Source: Lachnospira pectinoschiza (GTDB taxonomy: Bacteria > Bacillota > Clostridia > Lachnospirales > Lachnospiraceae). Taken from it: 64,000 nt of DNA. The position numbers and the translations under genes are program-made. The DNA is taken from contig NZ_JAJCRR010000001.1 in the NCBI RefSeq assembly GCF_020564355.1, positions 434,001 through 498,000 on the forward strand. Direction: 5' to 3'. Numbering within the stretch: the stretch's first letter is position 1; every line of letters begins with the position of its first letter. The notes beneath the pieces were generated by a model that saw only the letters and a list, made by a program, of their open reading frames with translations, was not told where the DNA came from and made no database searches. This document shows, one piece after another, positions 25,425-33,117 of this stretch.

Positions 25425-26912
25425 ATGCAGGATTTTATTAAAATTAATAAAGATGATAATGTTGCTGTAGCATTAAAGCCGATTGCAAAAGGTACAACGG
25501 TCAACGTAGCAGGAACAGAAGTGACAACGGTTGAAGATATCCCACAGGGACACAAGTTTGTCATCAAAGAAATCAAGAACGGTGATCCGGTTATCAAATA
25601 CGGTTTCAGAATCGGATTTGCACAGGCTGATATTCCGGTAGGTGCATGGGTTCATACACATAACTTAAAGACAGGTCTTGGCGAACTGTTAGAGTATACT
25701 TATGAACCGGAAGGACATAAGGATGTAGAACCGACAGAACCAGCTTACTTTGACGGTTACATGAGAGAAAACGGTAAAGTCGGTGTCCGTAACGAAGTAT
25801 GGATTGTTCCGACAGTCGGCTGTGTAAACTCTATTGCAAGAGCAATCGAAGCAACAGCAAGAATGAATAAGCCGGAAGGCGTTGATGAAGTTGTTGCATT
25901 TACACATCCTTACGGATGTTCACAGACTACAGAGGATCAGGAAAATACAAGAAAGATTCTTGCAGACCTGATTAACCATCCAAATGCAGGTGCCGTACTG
26001 GTACTCGGACTTGGATGTGAAAACAGCCGTATTGAAGTATTAAAAGACTATATCGGCGAAGTAAGTTCCGACAGAGTAAAGTTCCTTCAGGTTCAGGACG
26101 TTGAAAATGAACAGGAAACAGCTGAAAAGATGATGGAAGAACTGATGGCTTATGCAGCGACCTTTAAGCGTGAAAAGGTCAATGCAAAGGAACTGATTAT
26201 CGGTATGAAGTGCGGTGGTTCAGATGGTTTATCCGGTATCACAGCCAATCCGACAGTCGGTCTGTTCTCAGATATGCTCGTATCAAAGGGTGGTACAACC
26301 ATTCTTACAGAAGTTCCGGAAATGTTCGGTGCAGAAACGATTCTTATGAACCGTTGTGCAAATAAGGAACTCTTTGAAAAGACAGTACACCTGATTAACG
26401 ATTTCAAGGAATACTTCATCAAGAACGGTCAGGAAATTTATGAAAATCCTTCACCGGGAAATAAAGACGGTGGTATTACAACACTGGAAGATAAGTCTTT
26501 AGGATGTACACAGAAGTCAGGAAGCTCTTTAGTAAAGGGTGTTCTTGCATATGCTGAACCGGTTCATACAAAGGGACTCAACCTTTTAAGCGCACCGGGT
26601 AATGACCTTGTAGCAGCGACAGCCTGTGCAGCTTCCGGCGCACAGATGGTTCTGTTTACAACAGGCCGCGGTACACCGTTTGCTTCACCGGTACCGACCG
26701 TTAAGATTGCAACAAACTCAAGACTTGCAGGTAACAAGAGCAACTGGATTGACTTCAATGCAGGAAGAATCGTTACAGATGATCTTCCGCTTGAAGATGC
26801 AGCAAAAGAGCTGTTCCAGCTCGTATTAGACGTTGCTTCCGGCAAGAAGGTAAAGGCTGAAATCGCAGGATTCCACGATTTAGCAATCTTTAAGCAGGGT
26901 GTAACACTGTAA
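25425..26912 (+). CDS. uxaA: Altronate dehydratase
   Basis: Iron-dependent dehydration of D-altronate to 2-keto-3-deoxygluconate. 495 residues with both parts fused: an N-terminal SAF domain (1-95, FVIKEIKNGDPVIKYGF and GAWVHTHNL) and the C-terminal galactarate dehydratase/altronate hydrolase domain (GVRNEVWIVPTVGCVNSIAR, THPYGCSQ, GLGCENSRIE, GMKCGGSDGLSGITANP). Ribosome site AAAGAGG is upstream. It is followed by a strong terminator, which ends the uxaBA unit. Confidence 0.95.
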   Translation: MQDFIKINKDDNVAVALKPIAKGTTVNVAGTEVTTVEDIPQGHKFVIKEIKNGDPVIKYGFRIGFAQADIPVGAWVHTHNLKTGLGELLEYTYEPEGHKDVEPTEPAYFDGYMRENGKVGVRNEVWIVPTVGCVNSIARAIEATARMNKPEGVDEVVAFTHPYGCSQTTEDQENTRKILADLINHPNAGAVLVLGLGCENSRIEVLKDYIGEVSSDRVKFLQVQDVENEQETAEKMMEELMAYAATFKREKVNAKELIIGMKCGGSDGLSGITANPTVGLFSDMLVSKGGTTILTEVPEMFGAETILMNRCANKELFEKTVHLINDFKEYFIKNGQEIYENPSPGNKDGGITTLEDKSLGCTQKSGSSLVKGVLAYAEPVHTKGLNLLSAPGNDLVAATACAASGAQMVLFTTGRGTPFASPVPTVKIATNSRLAGNKSNWIDFNAGRIVTDDLPLEDAAKELFQLVLDVASGKKVKAEIAGFHDLAIFKQGVTL

Positions 26913-26926
26913 GATATGATATTATA

Positions 26927-26988
26927 AAAGGCAGACTGCCGTTTTCCTGTTTGGATAGTGAATGGGAAATGGCGGGGCTGTCTTTTTT
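26927..26988 (+). terminator. Terminator after uxaA
   Basis: GGCAG-ACTGCCGTTTTCC pairs with GGGAAATGGCGGGGCTGTC (long stem with small bulges), followed by TTTTTT. Confidence 0.8.
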
Positions 26989-26991
26989 GCT

Positions 26992-27020
26992 TTGCCTAAA
27001 AATAGAAAATCGTGTATAAT
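26992..27020 (+). promoter_or_regulatory. Promoter of the LytTR regulator transcript
   Basis: TTGCCT (26992-26997), 17-bp spacer, TATAAT (27015-27020). Transcript starts near 27027, a few bases before structured element copy B, which thus lies in the 5' leader. Confidence 0.7.
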
Positions 27021-27034
27021 AAATATATGATGTT

Positions 27035-27100
27035 GGGGACACAAGCCCCACCTATGAGCAAGCTCATGTGGGTTTAGACCTTTTGACCCTGATACAATAT
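27035..27100 (+). repeat. Dispersed structured element, copy B
   Basis: Shares CCCACCTATGAGCAAGC and TCATGTGGGTT with copy C, and CTTTTGACCCTG with both others. Outer stem is weaker than in A and C. Located in the leader of the LytTR regulator gene. Confidence 0.75.
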
Positions 27101-27135
27101 ATTTGGATTTTTACATCGTGGAGGATTTGTGACCA

Positions 27136-27846
27136 ATGACAGAGGGGGTTTCAGTGGGAATTTGTGATGATGTCCTGTTATGGAGAGAAGAAATTACAGA
27201 TAAAGTGCTGGCATATCAGACAGAAAAACAAATTCAGATTACGATAAAGCAATATAGCTGTGCAGAAGATTATTTAAAGGCGCAGGATGATATAGATATT
27301 TTGTTTTTGGATATTGAGATGTCCGGAATGTCCGGAATTGCGTTAAAAGATATTTTGATTCAAAATAAGAGAAAAGAAATGATTGCATTTATAACGTGCT
27401 ATGACGGATATATCCGGGAGGCTTTTGGCAAAAATGTATGTGGTTTCATAGATAAACCGGTTTCAAGGGAAAAGGTATTTGAGGTTCTGGATAAAGCTGT
27501 TGAGGAGAAAAAAGAAAATGCAGTCTGTCGGCTTACGGCAGAAACAGGGGTTTCATTAAAAGAGATTCAATATATTAAATCAAACGATAAATATATTGAG
27601 ATTTATACGGAAAATGGTGTTGTGCCGGGATATATCAGTTTAAAGGAGTGTGAGGACATACTTCCAGTTCAGACATTTATACGGGTTTCGCGATTTTATA
27701 TTGTGAATTTTGCAGCAATTAAAAATATTGCGGGAACAATAGAAATGAATGATGGACAAAAAATCAAAGTCAGCCGCGGAAAGTTAAAAGAAATCCAAAG
27801 ACAGTATGCCGATTACCTAATGGAAATCCGTTTCCCGTATATTTAG
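27136..27846 (+). CDS. LytTR-family response regulator, orphan
   Basis: DNA-binding response regulator of the AgrA/LytR class. The receiver domain (5-125) has the acid pair D11-D12, phospho-acceptor D59 in FLDIEMSGMSG, and the FIDKPV lysine. The LytTR DNA-binding domain (about 138-233) has IQYIKSNDKYIEIYTENG and FIRVSRFYIVNFAAIKNI. 236 residues. GGAGG (27120-27124) lies 11 nt before ATG 27136. No sensor kinase is adjacent, which is unusual; after it come only a tiny ORF and a terminator. A LytTR-type direct repeat is in front of the next gene, so that operon is its probable target. Confidence 0.9.
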   Translation: MTEGVSVGICDDVLLWREEITDKVLAYQTEKQIQITIKQYSCAEDYLKAQDDIDILFLDIEMSGMSGIALKDILIQNKRKEMIAFITCYDGYIREAFGKNVCGFIDKPVSREKVFEVLDKAVEEKKENAVCRLTAETGVSLKEIQYIKSNDKYIEIYTENGVVPGYISLKECEDILPVQTFIRVSRFYIVNFAAIKNIAGTIEMNDGQKIKVSRGKLKEIQRQYADYLMEIRFPYI

Positions 27847-27873
27847 TAAAAGTGTGAGTTTGGGAGGGTATGC

Positions 27874-27969
27874 ATGAACTTAACGTTTAATGAAGAAATT
27901 TTTAAAAATACAAACAATAAAATGTCTGACAGGAAAATCAATCCTGCCGGACATTTTTCTTTTAGATAA
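27874..27969 (+). CDS. Possible 31-residue small ORF after the LytTR gene
   Basis: ATG 27874 has GGGAGGG (27862-27868) at 5 nt and reads MNLTFNEEIFK...GHFSFR, then TAA. Its 3' half overlaps a terminator hairpin, which argues against it. It sits where a sensor-kinase gene is normally found and may be a remnant. No homology recognised. Confidence 0.25.
   Translation: MNLTFNEEIFKNTNNKMSDRKINPAGHFSFR
27919..27963 (+). terminator. Terminator after the LytTR gene
   Basis: AAATGTCTGACAGG pairs with CCTGCCGGACATTT (one mismatch), followed by TTCTTTT. Confidence 0.75.
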
Positions 27970-28020
27970 GATGAAATAAATCAAAAATGTATTGGAATAT
28001 TGAACAAAAATTAATAAAAA

Positions 28021-28050
28021 GTGCAGTTCACGAAAAAAAAGTGCAGTTGG
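28021..28050 (+). promoter_or_regulatory. LytTR-type direct repeat
   Basis: GTGCAGTTCACG (28021) and GTGCAGTTGGCG (28041), 20 bp apart start to start, each with the CAGTT core of AgrA/VirR-type sites, placed just upstream of a promoter. Binding by the adjacent LytTR regulator is inferred. Confidence 0.65.
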
Positions 28051-28053
28051 CGA

Positions 28054-28083
28054 ATGACAGATGGAAAATAGAGAGAGTATAAG
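28054..28083 (+). promoter_or_regulatory. Promoter of the secreted-protein/ABC operon
   Basis: ATGACA (28054-28059), 18-bp spacer, TATAAG (28078-28083). The direct repeat ends 3-4 bp before the -35 box, the usual place for an activator. Confidence 0.55.
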
Positions 28084-28141
28084 TTAATATAAATGTAAGG
28101 TCGACCGGTAAAATTAAAATAAATATTTGGAGGAAATCAAA

Positions 28142-28627
28142 ATGATAAAATCACGAACGATTAACAAATACTTAAAAGGCTGTCTGATTGCATCAGCTGC
28201 AACAGTGACGGTTATGTCTACAAGTATTTTTCAGACTCTGGCAGCAGGAAATTATAAGGATACAGTGCATGAGGAATATAATTCCACGGATTTAGTTGAA
28301 GTTACAGATATTGGAACAGAACAGAGAGGCAAGTGGGATTATACGTCGTCATATGCTTATAACAAAAATTCAAATACGGATTTTGATGCGGTATTTGTAT
28401 ATGGCTCGTATAATGAAGATAATGACCCGAGTTGTGGAGAACCAGCATATGATGGACTGCATAACTGCACATATGGTGAGACACTAGATTTACCAATGGG
28501 GTGCTCAAGATATTTCCCTAACACAGTGAAAGAAGAGGGATATGAGTGTGCTTCGTTAAGAATATGGCCTGATTATGGTGGAAAAGGTATGTATATTTAT
28601 TTCTTGTGGAGTCCAGATAGTATTTAA
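28142..28627 (+). CDS. Secreted Cys-containing protein, candidate bacteriocin or signal protein
   Basis: 161 residues. A Sec signal peptide covers about 1-35 (basic start, hydrophobic 12-32, LAA-GNYK junction). The mature part, about 126 residues, is rich in Tyr, Asp and Asn, with four Cys (98, 109, 121, 136) that could form two disulfides, and ends in aromatic YIYFLWSPDSI. The GKWDYTSSYAYN segment and aromatic end recall lactococcin-972-like bacteriocins, which are also followed by an ABC system, but the match is by eye and weak. Start ATG 28142 has GGAGG 8 nt upstream. First gene of the ABC operon, separated by a stem-loop that may keep its expression higher. Confidence 0.6.
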   Translation: MIKSRTINKYLKGCLIASAATVTVMSTSIFQTLAAGNYKDTVHEEYNSTDLVEVTDIGTEQRGKWDYTSSYAYNKNSNTDFDAVFVYGSYNEDNDPSCGEPAYDGLHNCTYGETLDLPMGCSRYFPNTVKEEGYECASLRIWPDYGGKGMYIYFLWSPDSI

Positions 28628-28636
28628 GTAAATAGC

Positions 28637-28671
28637 ATTGGTTGGAACAATTAACAATTGTTCCGACCAAT
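28637..28671 (+). other. Intercistronic stem-loop after the secreted-protein gene
   Basis: ATTGG-TT-GGAACAATT pairs with AATTGTTCC-GA-CCAAT. Only CTTTATT follows, so partial termination or 3' protection of the first cistron is likely. Confidence 0.55.
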
Positions 28672-28706
28672 ATCTTTATTCATAATAATAGATATGGAGA
28701 AAAAAG

Positions 28707-29435
28707 ATGAAACGTAAATGGGGTATTACAGAGAAGGCATTTTTAATTCTTGTCATAGCAGTTTTTGCAGTTTTTGGCGGACGCAGGTTTTTTAGTATGT
28801 ATCATACGGTCAAAAGTGATGAAACATCTCAGAGGCTGTCCACAGATGAGGCTGTCACAGTTGTGGCAGGAGGAGAGGAACAAAAGCCGGAAAAAGACAG
28901 TTATCAGGTCGATATATGGAAGTATTCATATGAAATACTGGAAGCAAAGATTTTGAAGGAACTGCCGTTTGAACCGCAGGAACACGCATCAGGGATACAG
29001 TTTGACGGGAACAGAATTGTCAATGATTACAGTATTGTTAGTGTAACCATGACAATAGAAGACAATAACGATATAAGTCCTGATAAGACAGAAACGTTAA
29101 ACAGTCATCAGCTGCATATTGATAAAATACAGAATACAAAGACACACAAATATGAATTGTATATGAGCAGTATTGGCGAAGAACCTGAACCAATGGAGGA
29201 TTTTCATTATCAGATGAAATATGGAGAAAAATCAGAGCCGGTTACATTGTACTATCTTGTGAGCGATGATGATTTGACCGGAGATGCCAATATCAATCTG
29301 CTGTTAAATCCAATGGGAGCCTACGGTTCCAAAACAACTTACAAATTGAAAGATGAGAATACAACGGTAGAATCTGTGAAAAAATATGCATTTATAAAAT
29401 TAAATGACCTGTTAAGAAAAAGTGAGGAGTATTAA
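28707..29435 (+). CDS. Membrane-anchored extracytoplasmic protein, unknown function
   Basis: 242 residues, not recognised as a named family. One N-terminal transmembrane anchor (about 9-24, AFLILVIAVFAVFGG) is followed by an extracytoplasmic region with a beta-rich, Ig-like look (YSYEILEAKILKELPF, NDYSIVSVTMTIEDNND, then YYLVSDDD). It shares this plan with the last gene of the operon (32466), though identity is low. GGAG precedes the ATG. Position between the secreted protein and the ABC membrane proteins suggests an immunity, accessory or sensing role (inference). Confidence 0.6.
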   Translation: MKRKWGITEKAFLILVIAVFAVFGGRRFFSMYHTVKSDETSQRLSTDEAVTVVAGGEEQKPEKDSYQVDIWKYSYEILEAKILKELPFEPQEHASGIQFDGNRIVNDYSIVSVTMTIEDNNDISPDKTETLNSHQLHIDKIQNTKTHKYELYMSSIGEEPEPMEDFHYQMKYGEKSEPVTLYYLVSDDDLTGDANINLLLNPMGAYGSKTTYKLKDENTTVESVKKYAFIKLNDLLRKSEEY

Positions 29436-29439
29436 ACGG

Positions 29440-30261
29440 ATGAAACAGATGATTAAATTTGAAGTAAAAAGAATGTTAAGAAATCCGGGATTTTATATTG
29501 CGCTGTTGATAGGGCTGATTGTGTCAGTTGTCCATTGGATAGTAGAGGTTCTTCCGGTTGTGAGGGGAATGGATAAATATATGTCTTTAGATTTTGCACT
29601 CCTATATCCACCGAATCTGTATAATAGCTGGATATGTGAGGGGAATAATATGTACTCATATCTTTATTTACTTATTCTTCCGATTCTGGTAACACTGCCA
29701 TATGCAGCTACTTTTTTTAGTGATGTAAATAATCATTTAATTGAATTTATCTGCACAAGGGCAGATAAAAGAGAGTATTTTTATGCAAAATTCACGGCGG
29801 TATTTTTGTCGGGAGGAATTGTATCCTGTGTTCCGCTTATTTTCAATATTCTGCTCTGTACGGCAGTTGTGCCGACAATAAAACCACAGGCGGCAGCTTC
29901 AACGTCGAATATGGTTCCGAAAGGAAGCTTTTCTGCATTGCTGTTTACACATCCGGCAGTTTATGTTGCAATTTCATTGATTGTTATATTTTTATTCAGT
30001 GGAGCACTGGCGGCATTTGCATTAAATGTTGCATTTTACTCCAATCACATTTTTACAGTGCTGTTAGCACCATTGGTATTAAACGTGTTTTTATCGGCAT
30101 TGTTCCAGCTGCTGAATTTGCAGTCGTGGGAGCCATCTAATTTTATAAATCCTGCGTATAGTTCGCCCAGAATGATTCCGTTCGTGGTAGAAACGGCAGT
30201 CCTGCTTATTATCACGGGCTGGGAGTTCATTTACCGCGGCAGGCAGGAGGATATATGCTGA
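29440..30261 (+). CDS. ABC-2-type membrane protein 1
   Basis: 273-residue integral membrane protein with about six hydrophobic segments and a start like ABC-2 permeases: MKQMIKFEVKRMLRNPGFYIALLIG. Later MYSYLYLLILPILVTLPYAATFF and VYVAISLIVIFLFSGALAAFALN. A GTG at 29422 is in frame, but GAGGAG (29425-29429) sits 10 nt before ATG 29440. The end overlaps the next gene by 7 nt. It probably forms the membrane part of the transporter with the next two proteins and the ATPase at 31838. Confidence 0.75.
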   Translation: MKQMIKFEVKRMLRNPGFYIALLIGLIVSVVHWIVEVLPVVRGMDKYMSLDFALLYPPNLYNSWICEGNNMYSYLYLLILPILVTLPYAATFFSDVNNHLIEFICTRADKREYFYAKFTAVFLSGGIVSCVPLIFNILLCTAVVPTIKPQAAASTSNMVPKGSFSALLFTHPAVYVAISLIVIFLFSGALAAFALNVAFYSNHIFTVLLAPLVLNVFLSALFQLLNLQSWEPSNFINPAYSSPRMIPFVVETAVLLIITGWEFIYRGRQEDIC

Positions 30262-31019
30262 ATAAAAATTTAATGAGAATTAAAAAATACTGTGAACCGT
30301 ATATGCTGGTTGTTTTTCTTGTGATTGTAGTACTTGGAGTACTATATACAGGTAATGCAAAGATTAATTTACAATACGTAAAAGGTGCGGTAATCAGCAG
30401 GGCAGATATTCTCATTCACAGTGAGTTGTTGATGTTAAGAGGCTCTATAATATATATTGCATTACTTTTGATTTTTACAAGGACAATTCGCAATGATTTT
30501 TTATACTGCAATATATTACAGCATAAAAAGAGAACGGCAATATGGGATTATCAAATAAAAAAACTGTCAGTGGCAGGACTGGCAGCTGCTGTTGTATACA
30601 GCGGCAGTACCATTTTGTCGACAGCGGTAATCTGTAAGAATGATATAAACTGGCAGAGTGCTGATAGTTTATATGCATTGTCAACAGGAGAAACAATGCA
30701 GATTCGCTATGCTGTGGTTGCAGCGGTATATATAGCGGCGATTCTTGTGCTGACAGAACTCATTATGGTTATCAGCCTGTTGCTGTATTGGATAATCAAT
30801 CAGGTGGCGTTGGTATGGGTTGGTATTCTTGTATTCTATGTAATAGATATATATGGTACTCATAAAATACTGCGGCTGCTGATGCTTGATTATAAGAACT
30901 GGGAGAATCATAAAATCGGTATTTATATGGCAGGTGCAGTTGTTTTCTGTATAGCCATCTATATAATAGGGCGGATTGCTGCAAATAAAAAAGATTTTAT
31001 ACCAAAGAGGTGCAGATAG
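30255..31019 (+). CDS. ABC-2-type membrane protein 2
   Basis: 254 residues, about six transmembrane segments (for example MLVVFLVIVVLGVLY at 17-31, LRGSIIYIALLLIF, AAVYIAAILVLTELIMVISLLLYWII, GIYMAGAVVFCIAIYIIG). No named family recognised beyond the general permease look. Overlaps the previous gene by 7 nt and abuts the next one (0 nt), so the three are tightly coupled. Confidence 0.65.
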   Translation: MLNKNLMRIKKYCEPYMLVVFLVIVVLGVLYTGNAKINLQYVKGAVISRADILIHSELLMLRGSIIYIALLLIFTRTIRNDFLYCNILQHKKRTAIWDYQIKKLSVAGLAAAVVYSGSTILSTAVICKNDINWQSADSLYALSTGETMQIRYAVVAAVYIAAILVLTELIMVISLLLYWIINQVALVWVGILVFYVIDIYGTHKILRLLMLDYKNWENHKIGIYMAGAVVFCIAIYIIGRIAANKKDFIPKRCR

Positions 31020-31826
31020 GTGAATTTAAAAATAATCTGGTATGATATCCGGGCAGTATGGAATGAAAACAAAATAAAATATGCAGTGTTGGCAGTATTT
31101 ATAATGCTTGCGTGTGTATGCTGCAATCATTCGTGTAAAGAAGCATTATCTGTCGATATGGGATTTTGGGATTATATCATATGGAATTTCCGGGGAATGA
31201 AAGCAATCCGTAAAAATCAATATATCGTGCCAAATGCATACTGGGTCTTTATATGGCTGTATCTGGCGGTTATAGTTGGCGTATATCCGGTAAAGGATTT
31301 GCATATGGCAGGACAGCAGATTCTTTTGAAATCAGGAAATCGAAAGGCATGGTGGTTCGGAAAAGTGATTTGGAATATCCTGTCTGTTCTCGGATTTTAT
31401 CTTGTGCTGTATCTGTCGGTGACTGCGGTGAGCATTGTAACAGGCGGATTTAAGGCGGCACAGCCGGAGGTTACGGCATTTTTGCTGGAAAATGAGCAGA
31501 TTGAAAATGAGGGGACAACGTTATACATATATGCATTGGTATTGCCGGTCATTATATCAATTGCAATTTCTGTTACGCAGATGATGATCGCAGTCGTTTT
31601 TCAGTCGATGATGGGATATATCTGGGTCTGCTTTATTCTTGCAGCAGGAATTTTTGTGTACAGTCCATATAGTCTGGGGAATTATTTAATGCTCATGCGC
31701 ACTCCGGTATTCATGCACGGGAGTGTTTTGAATGTATTGTGGGCGGTGATGCTTAGTATACTGTTTACAGCGGCATCAGTGGCCATCGGCAGTATTGTAA
31801 TAGAAAAGAAGAATATTTATTCATAG
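31020..31826 (+). CDS. ABC-2-type membrane protein 3
   Basis: 268 residues with about six hydrophobic segments; begins KIIWYDIRAVWNENKIKYAVLAVFIML, like the cytosolic start of ABC-2 permeases. GTG start at 31020 with AGAGGTG about 10 nt upstream, directly after the previous stop. WYDIRAVW and the LLKSGNRKAWWFGKVIWNIL loop (near 100-125) may contact the ATPase. Third membrane protein in a row, which is more than the usual two. Confidence 0.7.
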   Translation: MNLKIIWYDIRAVWNENKIKYAVLAVFIMLACVCCNHSCKEALSVDMGFWDYIIWNFRGMKAIRKNQYIVPNAYWVFIWLYLAVIVGVYPVKDLHMAGQQILLKSGNRKAWWFGKVIWNILSVLGFYLVLYLSVTAVSIVTGGFKAAQPEVTAFLLENEQIENEGTTLYIYALVLPVIISIAISVTQMMIAVVFQSMMGYIWVCFILAAGIFVYSPYSLGNYLMLMRTPVFMHGSVLNVLWAVMLSILFTAASVAIGSIVIEKKNIYS

Positions 31827-31837
31827 TAGGAGAATGT

Positions 31838-32479
31838 ATGTATTTAGAAATTCAGAATATATCAAAAACAATAAAGGGCAATAAGGTGCTTGATGATATA
31901 TCAGCATCTATGGAATGTGGGAAAATTTATGGTTTCCGGGGGCAGAATGGTTCGGGAAAGACCATGCTGATGCGGTGTATCTGCGGACTGGTGATTCCTG
32001 ATAACGGAGCAATTATTGTAGACGGAGATGAACTGGGAAAAAGAATATCATTTCCGGAAAGTCTTGGGGCACTCATTGAAAATCCGGGATTTATAGAGCA
32101 TTACAGTGCATTGGATAATATGAGGGCAATCGCATCCATCAAAGGAATTGCTTTGGAAAATGAAATGCGTGAAATACTACAGGAAGTAGGATTAGACCCT
32201 GATGAAAAGAAGTCCGTAAAGAAATATTCACTTGGAATGAGACAAAAGCTGGGAATTGCCATTGCACTAATGGAAAATCCCGAACTGATTATTTTAGATG
32301 AACCTTTTAATGCTTTAGATGAAAAAAGTGTGGAAAAAGTAAAGAAAATTATAAAACAAAGAGCGGAAGCAGGTGCATTAATTATTGTCAGCTGTCATGA
32401 CAGAGAAATATTAGATCAGATAGCAGACAGCATTTATTATATGGAGGAGGGGAAAATTATCCGAAATGAAAAAAAGTAG
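31838..32479 (+). CDS. ABC transporter ATP-binding protein
   Basis: 213-residue ATPase. Walker A GQNGSGKTMLM (about 33-43), Q-loop region LIENPGF, signature YSLGMRQKLGIA, Walker B LIILDEPFNALD, and the switch His in SCHD. The LGMRQ form of the signature is typical of ABC-2/bacitracin- or lantibiotic-type exporters. It overlaps the last gene by 14 nt. It should power the three membrane proteins encoded just upstream. Confidence 0.93.
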   Translation: MYLEIQNISKTIKGNKVLDDISASMECGKIYGFRGQNGSGKTMLMRCICGLVIPDNGAIIVDGDELGKRISFPESLGALIENPGFIEHYSALDNMRAIASIKGIALENEMREILQEVGLDPDEKKSVKKYSLGMRQKLGIAIALMENPELIILDEPFNALDEKSVEKVKKIIKQRAEAGALIIVSCHDREILDQIADSIYYMEEGKIIRNEKK

Positions 32480-33035
32480 AATAAAAACGATCATAATTGC
32501 CGTATCGGTGATTGCCTTTTTTGCATATCTGGTGCTGGTAATCGGTATTAACCTGAAATATCCGAAAGCACAGTTAGAGGAAAAACAGCTTGGAGAAGCG
32601 ATGACGGCTGATGATTTTGAAATAACGGCAACCGATGTGTCTTTTATGAGTCAGGAAGATTTTTCTGATATTTATGCTTCTGAAAAGGAGATATTTAAAG
32701 AAGCAGAATGTATTATGGTTACAGTCAATATAAAAAATATGTCAGAAGAGAAACAGCGGGTAACATTAGACCGTTTTGCACTGACATCACAGGCATGGAC
32801 AAACTGTGCAGCACCTGATAAGTATATGGCGGTAAATGCAAAATTGAACAGTGAACAGTATCAAAGCGGTCCAATCTATATCGAATCAGGCGAAGAACGG
32901 ACACTGATTCTGCCATTTCTTTTAGTAAAAAAAGGATTTAGACAAAAACAGTGGGAGCACGTAAAAGAACGAAACTATGAACTGGTATTGTCATTGTATC
33001 CGGTAAAGAAGCAGATAAAACTCAAATGTGTGTAA
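32466..33035 (+). CDS. Membrane-anchored extracytoplasmic protein 2, unknown function
   Basis: 189 residues: N-terminal anchor (about 8-28, IIIAVSVIAFFAYLVLVIG), then an extracytoplasmic beta-rich domain, DDFEITATDVSF, ECIMVTVNIKNMSEEKQRVTL, and SGEERTLILPFLLV, resembling DUF4352/DUF5027-type Ig-like domains. The same plan as the protein at 28707, so the two flank the transporter genes. Start overlaps the ATPase gene. Could be an immunity or substrate-delivery protein. Confidence 0.55.
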   Translation: MKKSRIKTIIIAVSVIAFFAYLVLVIGINLKYPKAQLEEKQLGEAMTADDFEITATDVSFMSQEDFSDIYASEKEIFKEAECIMVTVNIKNMSEEKQRVTLDRFALTSQAWTNCAAPDKYMAVNAKLNSEQYQSGPIYIESGEERTLILPFLLVKKGFRQKQWEHVKERNYELVLSLYPVKKQIKLKCV

Positions 33036-33043
33036 TAGCATAG

Positions 33044-33082
33044 AAAAAAACCGGCAGGGTATGGTACCCTGCCGGTTTTTTC
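33044..33082. terminator. Bidirectional terminator between the ABC island and kdgK
   Basis: AAAAAACCGGCAGGGTA pairs perfectly with TACCCTGCCGGTTTTTT around TGG; works for both converging transcripts. Confidence 0.9.
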
Positions 33083-33117
33083 TTGAACGCTCTAATCAAA
33101 TGAAAGCTAAGCTTTAA

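Noticed and set aside
27000..33100. Integrative element for the ABC island
   Set aside because: No integrase, transposase, tRNA, or flanking direct repeats were seen at the borders, so only an insertion relative to the hexuronate genes can be stated, not a mobile element.
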